DNA from: Faecousia sp.
Lineage (GTDB): Bacteria > Bacillota > Clostridia > Oscillospirales > Oscillospiraceae
Direction: 5' to 3'
DNA: 5,063 bases
NCBI GenBank assembly: GCA_029258495.1
Contig: JARHYV010000064.1
Location: 1 to 5,063, forward strand
A program made the position numbers and the translations under genes. Shown here piece after piece: positions 1-5,062 of this stretch. Within the stretch, counting starts at the first letter, position 1; each line of letters opens with the position of its first letter. The notes beneath the pieces were generated by a model. The model was not told the DNA's origin. It made no database searches and saw only the letters and a program-made list of their open reading frames with translations.

Positions 1-402
1 GTGTTTTCCGACGAACAGGCGCTGCTTGATCTGAATGCCATCACCCACAGGGCGGTGAAGGCGGAGGTGCAGCGGCGGTTGGATGGTGTGAAGGGGCTTG
101 CTGCCATTGATGCCATTGCCCTGTTCGAGAGCGGACTTTCGGAGCTTTGCGATGTGACGGTGGCAGTCAGCGCGCCCAGAGCAGACCGGATCCGGCGCCT
201 GATGAAACGCGACGGGATTTCCCGGGAGTATGCCTGCAAGCGCATCGATGCCCAGAAGGATGCGGATTTTTTTGCACGGCATTGTGATGCGGTGCTGTAT
301 AACGGCGGTGATTTGGAGGATTTTCGTCTGAAATGCAGGCAGTGGCTGGAACAGCTTTGCTGCCGGAGGACGGGATTGGAGGAGCATGATGGAGAAAAAT
401 GA
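1..402 (+). CDS. coaE: Dephospho-CoA kinase, C-terminal part (5' end outside window)
   Basis: Dephospho-CoA kinase is the last enzyme of coenzyme A synthesis. It phosphorylates the ribose 3'-OH of dephospho-CoA with ATP in the cytoplasm. The 133 visible codons match the C-terminal two thirds of the family: VFSDE, then LNAITHRAV (residues 11-19), a substrate-domain segment ALFESGL (40-46) followed by CDVTVAVSAP, and the lid-like RDGISREYACKRIDAQ. The end carries the usual N-G-D-L-E-D-F segment (101-108). The ATP-binding P-loop expected near the N terminus is absent, and whole enzymes run about 190-210 residues, so some 60-70 residues lie upstream. The GTG at base 1 is therefore an internal Val codon, not a start. 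The more usual PLLFE reads IALFE here. The TGA at 400-402 lies inside the next gene, which suggests translational coupling. Family assignment is confident; activity is inferred. Confidence 0.9.
   Translation: MFSDEQALLDLNAITHRAVKAEVQRRLDGVKGLAAIDAIALFESGLSELCDVTVAVSAPRADRIRRLMKRDGISREYACKRIDAQKDADFFARHCDAVLYNGGDLEDFRLKCRQWLEQLCCRRTGLEEHDGEK
378..384 (+). promoter_or_regulatory. Ribosome binding site deciding the nucleotidyltransferase start
   Basis: GGAGGAG lies inside the 3' end of coaE. It ends 1 nt before an ATG at 386 and 4 nt before a second in-frame ATG at 389. The spacing favours 389, although both are short. The location inside the upstream gene fits coupled translation. Confidence 0.6.
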
Positions 403-1321
403 GAAAAACCTTGTGGTTTTGGCGGCAGGGATCGGCTCAAGATTTAAGGGCGGAGTGAAACAGCTGCAAAGCGTCGGCCCCTCTGGGGAATGTATCATGG
501 ATTATTCCATCCACGATGCACTGGAGGCGGGCTTTACTCGGATCGTATTTATCATACGAAGAGATATCGAAGTGCTGTTCAACGAGTGCATCGGCAATCG
601 GATCCGCGCCCTGTGTCAAAAAAAGGGTGTGGAGATGGTGTGTGTCTATCAGGACAGGGAGGATCTGCCGGAAGGGTATCGCTGTCCGGATCACAGAACC
701 AAGCCGTGGGGTACCGGGCAGGCACTGCTGAGCTGCCGGGATGCGCTCCGTGGAGGATTTGTGGTCATCAATGCAGATGATTACTACGGAAAAGAGGCGT
801 ACCGGCAGATGGCTGATTTTCTGGAGCGGCTGCCGGAGGATGCGCAGGGGTTATACGGCTTGGCAGGTTTCCGGCTGAGCAATACCCTCAGCGAGCACGG
901 CGGAGTCACCAGAGGACTGTGCCAGACCGATGCCGGCGGGATCCTCACACAGATCACGGAAACCAAAAACATCGTCAAAGACGGGGAAAATGCTCTGGTA
1001 CAGACGGAGAGCGGCATCCGCAGACTCGACGGCGGTATGGCGGTGTCCATGAATATGTGGGCGTTTACGCCGGATGTGCTGTGCCGACTGGAGCGGCAGT
1101 TTGCGGAATTTCTGGCAGAGGGCGGTCTGGAGGCTCCGGATGCCGAGTTCCTGATCCCGGTGCAGATCGGTCGGATGGTGGCAGAGGGAGCGGTTCAGGT
1201 TCAGGTGCTGCCGATCTCGGAGCGATGGTTTGGCATGACCTATGCCGATGACCTGCCCGTGGTGCGCCAGGCCATGAGGAAGATGGCAGAAGAAGGCGTT
1301 TATAAAGATCCGCTGTTTTGA
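389..1321 (+). CDS. Nucleotidyltransferase family protein (sugar-nucleotide pyrophosphorylase fold)
   Basis: This cytoplasmic enzyme of 310 residues probably transfers a nucleoside monophosphate from an NTP to a phosphorylated substrate, typically a sugar 1-phosphate, releasing pyrophosphate. Numbering from the ATG at 389, the NTP-binding loop LAAGIGSRF is at 11-19 with a likely catalytic Lys in GGVKQL (K24). A PWGTGQA nucleotide-recognition segment is at 106-112, and the metal-binding NADDYYG is at 128-134. MNMWAF at 221-226 fits the conserved region that follows the substrate pocket. No left-handed beta-helix or second domain is present, so it is not a GlmU- or GlgC-type fusion. Close relatives are often labelled UTP-glucose-1-phosphate uridylyltransferase-like, but the sequence alone does not fix the substrate. 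It overlaps coaE by 14 nt (17 if ATG 386 is used) and is followed directly by a terminator, so it ends the operon. It may share the coaE promoter, which lies outside the window. Confidence 0.82.
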   Translation: MEKNEKNLVVLAAGIGSRFKGGVKQLQSVGPSGECIMDYSIHDALEAGFTRIVFIIRRDIEVLFNECIGNRIRALCQKKGVEMVCVYQDREDLPEGYRCPDHRTKPWGTGQALLSCRDALRGGFVVINADDYYGKEAYRQMADFLERLPEDAQGLYGLAGFRLSNTLSEHGGVTRGLCQTDAGGILTQITETKNIVKDGENALVQTESGIRRLDGGMAVSMNMWAFTPDVLCRLERQFAEFLAEGGLEAPDAEFLIPVQIGRMVAEGAVQVQVLPISERWFGMTYADDLPVVRQAMRKMAEEGVYKDPLF

Positions 1322-1324
1322 CAG

Positions 1325-1357
1325 AAAAACCGGCACCTGATCAGGTGCCGGTTTTTT
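1325..1357. terminator. Perfect bidirectional intrinsic terminator
   Basis: A perfect inverted repeat begins 4 nt after the nucleotidyltransferase stop codon. Its GC-rich core is CCGGCACC/GGTGCCGG around TGATCA, flanked by five A on the left and six T on the right. The A/T flanks give a U-tract on either strand. It therefore ends the coaE-nucleotidyltransferase transcript and can also stop leftward transcripts from the opposing tRNA gene. Confidence 0.92.
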
Positions 1358-1360
1358 AGG

Positions 1361-1403
1361 AACAAACAAAAGGGAGTTTCGCATGCAGTGCATGGAAACT
1401 CCC
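1361..1403 (-). terminator. Intrinsic terminator of the tRNA-Leu transcript
   Basis: Read on the minus strand just after the tRNA CCA end, GGGAGTTTC pairs with GAAACTCCC (plus positions 1395-1403 and 1372-1380). An inner CATGC/GCATG stem sits on a 3-nt loop with one bulged base. The hairpin is followed by TTTTGTTTGTT. It lies 3 nt beyond the CCA end, so the precursor is short. Confidence 0.85.
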
Positions 1404-1406
1404 GAT

Positions 1407-1493
1407 TGGTGCCGCTGACGGGACTCGAACCCGTACAGTATCGCTACCGGGGGATTTTAAGTCCCCTGTGTCTACCGATTCCACCACAGCGAC
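1407..1493 (-). tRNA. tRNA-Leu (anticodon UAA)
   Basis: On the minus strand an 87-nt class II tRNA folds cleanly. The acceptor stem is GTCGCTG with CAGCGGC (plus 1487-1493 and 1411-1417), including one G-U pair, followed by A73 and a genomically encoded CCA (1407-1409). The anticodon stem GGGGA/TCCCC holds the loop CTTAAAA, giving anticodon UAA, which reads UUA and, by wobble, UUG. The long variable arm (CGGTA, loop GCGA, TACTG) is typical of Leu/Ser/Tyr tRNAs and rules out a class I tRNA. The T arm ACGGG-TTCGAGT-CCCGT is intact, and the D loop contains the expected GGTAGAC. The gene stands alone between convergent and divergent protein genes and has its own promoter and terminator. No intron or mismatch is seen. 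Confidence 0.97.
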
Positions 1494-1505
1494 ATACCGC
1501 TAGTG

Positions 1506-1534
1506 ATTTTACCACACTTCCGGAAAATCGTCAA
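1506..1534 (-). promoter_or_regulatory. Sigma-A promoter of tRNA-Leu
   Basis: On the minus strand a -35 box TTGACG (plus 1529-1534) and a -10 box TAAAAT (plus 1506-1511) are separated by exactly 17 bp. The -10 box lies 12 bp upstream of the mature tRNA 5' end at 1493, so the 5' leader is only a few bases. Confidence 0.85.
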
Positions 1535-1575
1535 GGGAAAAGCCGGATTCTTTGGCGGGGAAGGGATGGTGTTCG

Positions 1576-1604
1576 TTGACAAGGAAAAGGTCGCATGATA
1601 TACT
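1576..1604 (+). promoter_or_regulatory. Sigma-A promoter of the purine permease gene
   Basis: A perfect -35 box TTGACA (1576-1581) is followed after 17 bp by TATACT (1599-1604). Transcription should start near 1611, giving a leader of about 27 nt. It fires away from the tRNA-Leu promoter, and the two -35 boxes are about 41 bp apart. No room remains for a purine riboswitch. Confidence 0.85.
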
Positions 1605-1627
1605 TCCTAGTGCATAAAATGAAAAAC

Positions 1628-1635
1628 GGAGGAAG
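1628..1635 (+). promoter_or_regulatory. Ribosome binding site of the permease
   Basis: GGAGGAAG stands 2 nt before the ATG at 1638, with the GGAGG core ending 5 nt before it. It fixes this start, and no other in-frame start has a comparable site. Confidence 0.8.
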
Positions 1636-1637
1636 TT

Positions 1638-3050
1638 ATGGAAAAGTTTTTTAGACTTTCGGAAAAGGGAACGGATGTCCGCACGGAAGTTGCGGCAGGC
1701 GTGACCACATTCATGGCAATGGCTTATATCCTGATGGTCAATCCGGGTATGTTCTCTCAGCTGGAGGGCGTATCCTTTGGCGCAGCATATATTGCCACCT
1801 GTGTTCCGGCGGTGATCGGCACCCTGCTGATCGGCCTGATGGCAGGCCTGCCTCTGGCTCAGGCTCCCGGTATGGGTCTGAATGCCTATTTTGTCTTTAC
1901 GGTATGTCTGGGACTGGGATTCAGCTATGCAAATGCACTGCTGTTCGTTCTGGCGGATGGTCTGCTGTTTGTTCTGCTCACTGTGACCGGACTGCGCCGC
2001 ATCATCTTTGATGCCATTCCCGACGAGGTCAAGCATGCGGTACCTGCCGGCATCGGTCTGTTTATCGCGTTTCTGGGTCTGCAAAGCTCCGGACTTGTGG
2101 TGAACAACGAGGCAACCTGCGTGGGTCTTGCCTCCTTTAATCTGCTGGGCAGCGCACAGTGGGCAGATATCATGCCCCGACTGGTGACGGTGGGCGCGCT
2201 GATCGCCATCGCTATCATGTCCAAGAAGAATGTCCGCGGTGCGATCCTCTGGGCCATTCTGGGCGGCACTGCACTGTACTATGCACTGGGCTTTACCATT
2301 CCCGGTTTCTACGATGGTTTCCTGGCAGGCGCATCCCTGAACCCCTTTGATGCATTCCGTGCCTTCTTTGCCGAGTCCTTCGGCGTGGTCTTTACCAAGG
2401 GTTTTGATTTCACCGCATACCTCAGCGTAGAGGGGCACACAGTGGGCGGAATGATCCTTGCCTTCATCACCTGCGCGCTGGCATTCTGCATGGTGGATAT
2501 GTTCGATACCATGGGCACCCTGTATGGCGCATGCCGCGGCGGCAATATGCTCATCAAGGATGAAAACGGCAGAGAAGAAGTCCCCAACATGAACAAAGCC
2601 ATGATGGCGGATGCCATTGCCACCTGTACCGGTGCCGTTTGCGGCACTTCCACAGTCACCACCTTTGTGGAGGCGTCTGCCGGTGTGGCAGCAGGCGGCA
2701 GATCCGGTCTGACGGCAGTGGTCACGGCTGCGCTGTTCTTTGTGGCGCTGTTCCTTTCTCCCATTGCGGCGCTGATCCCTGCATGCGCATACTCCGCAGC
2801 ACTGGTGTATGTGGGCATTCTGATGATCGGCAGCGTTCGGGACATCGATTGGAGCGATCCGGCGAAGGCTGTGTGCGCATTTTTGACCATGACCATGATG
2901 CCCTTCACCTATAATATCTCCTTCGGCATCGGCTTTGGCATGATCTCCTATGTGATCGTTCAGCTGGCTATCGGAAACGGCAAGAAGATCAACATCGGAA
3001 CATGGATCGTGACTGCGCTGTTCACTGCAATGTTCTTCCTGACCCATTGA
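1638..3050 (+). CDS. AzgA-type purine (adenine/guanine/hypoxanthine) permease
   Basis: This is a multi-spanning inner-membrane permease of 470 residues, in the normal size range for the AzgA branch of the NCS2-like nucleobase transporters. Relatives such as PbuG, PbuO, GhxP and PurP import guanine, hypoxanthine or adenine with protons for salvage. The N terminus has the family signature RTEVAAGVTTFMAMAYILMVNP (about residues 15-36). PGMGLNAYF (77-85) is the conserved re-entrant or substrate-site region. DMFDTMGTLYGAC begins at 287. GTSTVTTFVEASAGVAAGGRSGL (336-358) holds the conserved Glu (E345) near the substrate site. Long hydrophobic segments fill the rest and fit 12-14 membrane spans. It is monocistronic, with its own promoter and terminator. 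Which purine it carries cannot be told from sequence. Family assignment is firm. Confidence 0.93.
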   Translation: MEKFFRLSEKGTDVRTEVAAGVTTFMAMAYILMVNPGMFSQLEGVSFGAAYIATCVPAVIGTLLIGLMAGLPLAQAPGMGLNAYFVFTVCLGLGFSYANALLFVLADGLLFVLLTVTGLRRIIFDAIPDEVKHAVPAGIGLFIAFLGLQSSGLVVNNEATCVGLASFNLLGSAQWADIMPRLVTVGALIAIAIMSKKNVRGAILWAILGGTALYYALGFTIPGFYDGFLAGASLNPFDAFRAFFAESFGVVFTKGFDFTAYLSVEGHTVGGMILAFITCALAFCMVDMFDTMGTLYGACRGGNMLIKDENGREEVPNMNKAMMADAIATCTGAVCGTSTVTTFVEASAGVAAGGRSGLTAVVTAALFFVALFLSPIAALIPACAYSAALVYVGILMIGSVRDIDWSDPAKAVCAFLTMTMMPFTYNISFGIGFGMISYVIVQLAIGNGKKINIGTWIVTALFTAMFFLTH

Positions 3051-3079
3051 TCGGCAGGATACGATTAAAATAAAGACTA

Positions 3080-3126
3080 CGGCACGCACCTTTCTGTAAA
3101 GACAGGTGCGTGTCGTTTTTTGTTTT
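3080..3126 (+). terminator. Intrinsic terminator after the permease gene
   Basis: CGGCACGCACCT (3080-3091) pairs with AGGTGCGTGTCG (3104-3115) over 12 bp with one G-T pair. Six T (3116-3121) and then GTTTT follow. The inner loop can form a further CTGT/ACAG stem. It begins about 30 nt after the stop codon. There is no good T-run on the minus strand, so it acts mainly on the permease transcript. Confidence 0.93.
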
Positions 3127-3328
3127 CGGAGGGTGAAATCGGTGCAGGATGCGCGGAAAGGTGCATGTTTGGATTTATCCTGTATGGTTTTGCATAGCAA
3201 AAGGGGCAGAGTGGGGGCAAAGGCTGCTCTGGGCAAAGGGCAGATACAGGCAGAGGACGGAGGCAGAGGAGTGGAACGGATGGGGCAGAAGACGCATAAT
3301 ATATAGAAATGCAGGAATGAAAGCGGTG
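3127..3328. other. Intergenic, purine-rich stretch with no convincing gene
   Basis: Short open frames exist on both strands here, but none has a good ribosome binding site, a recognisable domain or plausible composition. Visible structure is minor. A perfect small palindrome TTTTGC-ATA-GCAAAA lies at 3188-3202. Four G-runs lie at 3203-3206, 3213-3217, 3231-3233 and 3238-3240. The 10-bp AGGCAGAGGA occurs twice, at 3248-3257 and 3261-3270. It may be degraded sequence. Confidence 0.5.
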
Positions 3329-3620
3329 AAATTGCAAAAATGTATTTTACAGGCGGACAAATGAATGCAAAGTGGTCGGCTCTTGCAGACGAGGGGACAA
3401 AAAAGCCGGAATTGCAAGATATGATGTATCATTTCGGACAGGAAAATTCAAATTCTAGCCCTATAAATTTCATGAAAAAAATAGGATTGTGCGTTGAATT
3501 TTCCAAAATCGGAGATGGCAATCGAGAAAATGTACGAAATAACTAAAATCAAATGGAGAATGAAGTGGGGTTTCGTGCAAACAAACGACTTCGCAATTTG
3601 CGGAAATAAAATTGCAAAAA
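3329..3620. repeat. AT-rich block flanked by 12-bp direct repeats
   Basis: AAATTGCAAAAA occurs at 3329-3340 and again at 3609-3620. The stretch between them is clearly more AT-rich than the flanking genes and has no supported protein gene. The long palindrome at 3441-3504 lies at its middle: the repeat pair is centred near 3474.5 and the palindrome at 3472.5. The arrangement resembles a small non-coding insertion, but clear terminal inverted repeats are not visible, and the repeats are A-rich enough to be chance. Confidence 0.3.
3441..3504. repeat. 64-bp interrupted palindrome / potential long hairpin
   Basis: Three stems share one centre at 3472.5. They are GGAAAATTCAA/TTGAATTTTCC (3441-3451 with 3494-3504, 11 bp perfect), CCTAT/ATAGG (3460-3464 with 3481-3485) and the palindrome TTTCATGAAA (3468-3477). 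Just outside, ATTTCGGACA (3431-3440) is the near inverse (9 of 10) of TGTACGAAAT (3531-3540), offset by 26 nt on the right. No T-run follows on either strand, so it is not an ordinary terminator. It could be a mobile-element remnant, a structured RNA or a protein-binding site. Confidence 0.55.
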
Positions 3621-3624
3621 GAGA

Positions 3625-3653
3625 TTGATTATACTTGCATGATATGGTATAGT
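3625..3653 (+). promoter_or_regulatory. Promoter upstream of the binding-protein gene
   Basis: TTGATT (3625-3630) and TATAGT (3648-3653) are separated by exactly 17 bp. The start site would be near 3660, about 270 nt before the ATG at 3929. An 11-bp dyad CGCAATTTGCG (3592-3602) lies 22 bp upstream of the -35 box and could be a regulator site. Confidence 0.65.
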
Positions 3654-3687
3654 ATGAACAATTCATAGTTTATACAGGATGATCCAA

Positions 3688-3765
3688 ATGCAGGTGCCGC
3701 AACGGTGCATAGCACTTTGTATAAAAAATCACTGCCGGAGCAAGGCAAACATGCTTTATTCATAG
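3688..3765 (+). CDS. Possible 25-residue leader peptide (weak)
   Basis: ATG at 3688 opens a 25-codon frame ending with TAG at 3763-3765 (MQVPQRCIALC and onward). An AGGA at 3676-3679 lies 8 nt upstream. It sits between the promoter at 3625-3653 and the long hairpin at 3753-3802, and its stop codon lies within the left arm of that hairpin. That layout would suit attenuation. The peptide has no striking run of one amino acid and no known relative that I recognise, so it may be chance. Confidence 0.2.
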   Translation: MQVPQRCIALCIKNHCRSKANMLYS

Positions 3766-3802
3766 AAAAGCACAGGAATGGGTGCTTTTGATGAAATAAC
3801 GC
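3753..3802 (+). promoter_or_regulatory. Long leader hairpin, possible terminator/attenuator
   Basis: The core is perfect: AAAAGCAC (3766-3773) and GTGCTTTT (3782-3789) on an 8-nt loop. The stem continues outward with small bulges as TTATTCAT (3756-3763) with ATGAAATAA (3791-3799, one bulged A), then GC (3753-3754) with GC (3801-3802). AAAAGCAC...GTGCTTTT resembles clostridial intrinsic terminators, but only four T follow the core. Strong termination is therefore doubtful, and it may be an attenuator or an mRNA stability element. Confidence 0.5.
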
Positions 3803-3826
3803 TTGCTTTCGATGGTATTTTGTCCT

Positions 3827-3840
3827 GTATATGCATATAC
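3827..3840. promoter_or_regulatory. 14-bp perfect palindrome, possible operator
   Basis: GTATATGCATATAC is a perfect palindrome 89 bp upstream of the ATG. It contains TATACT-like sequence at its right end (3836-3841), but no good -35 box is placed for it. It may be a regulator binding site; no regulator is identified. Confidence 0.35.
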
Positions 3841-3850
3841 TTTGTTTTGT

Positions 3851-3887
3851 TAATAATTTGATAGCGCTGGGCGCCACCAATTTATTA
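3851..3887. promoter_or_regulatory. 37-bp imperfect dyad before the binding-protein gene
   Basis: Arms 3851-3867 and 3871-3887 match as inverted repeats at 14 of 17 positions around TGG. The arms run TAATAA, then TTG, then GCGC against GCGC, CAA, TTATTA. It ends about 27 nt before the ribosome binding site. It also holds TTGATA (3858-3863) and TATTAT (3883-3888) with a 19-bp spacer, a possible second promoter. It could be an operator or an RNA hairpin. Confidence 0.45.
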
Positions 3888-3913
3888 TAGCAGGTCTTGT
3901 GACCAAGATTATT

Positions 3914-3920
3914 AAGGAGG
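3914..3920 (+). promoter_or_regulatory. Ribosome binding site of the binding protein
   Basis: AAGGAGG is 8 nt from the ATG at 3929, but only 2 nt from the in-frame ATG at 3923, and it lies downstream of the in-frame GTG at 3899. This picks 3929, which also gives a clean lipoprotein signal peptide. Confidence 0.85.
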
Positions 3921-3928
3921 AAATGAAA

Positions 3929-5062
3929 ATGAAGAAACTCATTGCGCTGATGCTTGCTGGCGTTATGACATTCGGCATGGCTGCCTGCGGCGGCAATTCC
4001 GACTCCACTAACGACTCCACAGCATCTTCCACTCCCGAAAGCACTTCTGCCGCTGCTCCTGTGCACACCGAGAACAAGCTGGTTCTGGGTGACTCCACCG
4101 AGCTGACCGGCGACTTCACCGGCGGTTATGTCACCAATGGTGCATCCGATATGATGGTCGATAAGCTGGTCAACGACTACGGCACCATGGTCATGAACCG
4201 TGAGGGCGTCTATGTAGATAACCCCACTGTTATGAAGGAATGGAAGCGCGTCGACAATGAAGACGGCTCCGCTACCTACACCGTGACCATCAACGAGGGT
4301 CTGAAGTTCAACAACGGCAACCCCATCACTGCTGCTGACTATGTCTTCAAGCTGATGCTGTCCTGCACCCCTGCCGCATCCGGTCTGCAGTTCAAGACTG
4401 CAACTCAGGAGCAGCTGGTTGGCGGTCAGGCTGCTTATGCCGGTGAGACTCCTTTTGTTTCCGGTCTGCGTCTGATCGATGATTACACCTTCAGCCTGAC
4501 CATCGTTCCCGAGTACGCTCAGTATTTCTACGCTGATACTTACGCCGGTGTTTCTCCTTGGAACGCTGAGTTCTGGATCGGCGAGGGCTACGGCGTTGCT
4601 GACAACGGCGAAGGCGCCTGCATCACCAAGGACGGCGAGCCCGTTGTTCTGCAGGCTGCTGATATCGAGTCCCACTTCCGCAAGTCCATGGCTGCAGTTG
4701 ACGGTTTCGTTTCTGCCGGCCCTTACCAGATCACCAAGTATGATCCTGCTACCAGCCAGATCACTCTGGATATCAACCCCAACTACGCAGGCAACTTCGA
4801 GGGCCAGAAGCCTTCCATCCAGACCATCGTTATCGTCCGTGCAATGCCTGCTACTTGGGCAGACAACCTGAAGACCGGCGGTATGGATATGTACGCAAAC
4901 CTGTCCGAGGGTAAGGAAATCAACACCCTGATGGACATGATCGAGAACGGCGCTCCCTTCACCGCTCTGAAGTTTGACCGTGCAGGCTACGGCAAGCTGC
5001 AGTTCCTGTGCGATGGTTATAAGTTTATGCAAGGAGAAAGTAATTCTTGTTACTCATATTAG
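3929..5062 (+). CDS. ABC transporter substrate-binding lipoprotein (SBP_bac_5), 3' end interrupted
   Basis: This is the extracellular solute receptor of a peptide/nickel-type ABC importer, anchored by lipid to the outer face of the membrane. From the ATG at 3929 it has a KK-positive start, a hydrophobic core and the lipobox MAAC with Cys20, then GG and a Ser/Thr-rich linker to about residue 44. The family body follows: LVLGDSTELTGDF, a DNEDGSATYTVTINEGLKFNNGNPITAADYVF segment typical of SBP_bac_5, and later SAGPYQITKYDP. Ligand is unknown. The frame stops at 377 residues, while relatives usually have about 500-600. Family-like sequence ends near LQFLCD (to residue 362), and the last 15 residues (GYKFMQGESNSCYSY) look foreign and come from AT-rich DNA. 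The C-terminal part is therefore missing, through an insertion, an intron or an assembly break. Codon use is strongly biased to preferred codons, which suggests high expression. No permease or ATPase genes are in the window. Confidence 0.87.
   Translation: MKKLIALMLAGVMTFGMAACGGNSDSTNDSTASSTPESTSAAAPVHTENKLVLGDSTELTGDFTGGYVTNGASDMMVDKLVNDYGTMVMNREGVYVDNPTVMKEWKRVDNEDGSATYTVTINEGLKFNNGNPITAADYVFKLMLSCTPAASGLQFKTATQEQLVGGQAAYAGETPFVSGLRLIDDYTFSLTIVPEYAQYFYADTYAGVSPWNAEFWIGEGYGVADNGEGACITKDGEPVVLQAADIESHFRKSMAAVDGFVSAGPYQITKYDPATSQITLDINPNYAGNFEGQKPSIQTIVIVRAMPATWADNLKTGGMDMYANLSEGKEINTLMDMIENGAPFTALKFDRAGYGKLQFLCDGYKFMQGESNSCYSY

Noticed and set aside
1605..1637. Purine riboswitch before the permease
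   Set aside because: The predicted leader is about 27 nt, far too short for an aptamer, and no aptamer-like pairing is seen.
1509..3236. A 575-codon minus-strand open frame opposite the permease
   Set aside because: Its translation is low-complexity, rich in His, Gln, Cys and Gly, with no domain. It mirrors the codon bias of the true permease gene and overlaps its promoter and terminator.
3203..3240. Possible G-quadruplex from four G-runs
   Set aside because: The loops are about 6, 13 and 4 nt and two runs have only three G, so stability is doubtful and there is no regulatory context.
3106..3546. Several short open frames on both strands between the permease terminator and the next promoter
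   Set aside because: None has a well-placed ribosome binding site, recognisable domain or natural composition, and they overlap each other and the terminator or palindrome.
3899..3928. GTG at 3899 or ATG at 3923 as start of the binding protein
   Set aside because: The ribosome binding site at 3914-3920 lies downstream of the GTG and only 2 nt from ATG 3923. ATG 3929 has 8-nt spacing and gives a normal lipoprotein leader.
3629..5032. A 467-codon minus-strand open frame opposite the binding-protein gene
   Set aside because: It is antisense to a clear lipoprotein gene with signal peptide and ribosome binding site. The open frame results from strong codon bias on the other strand.
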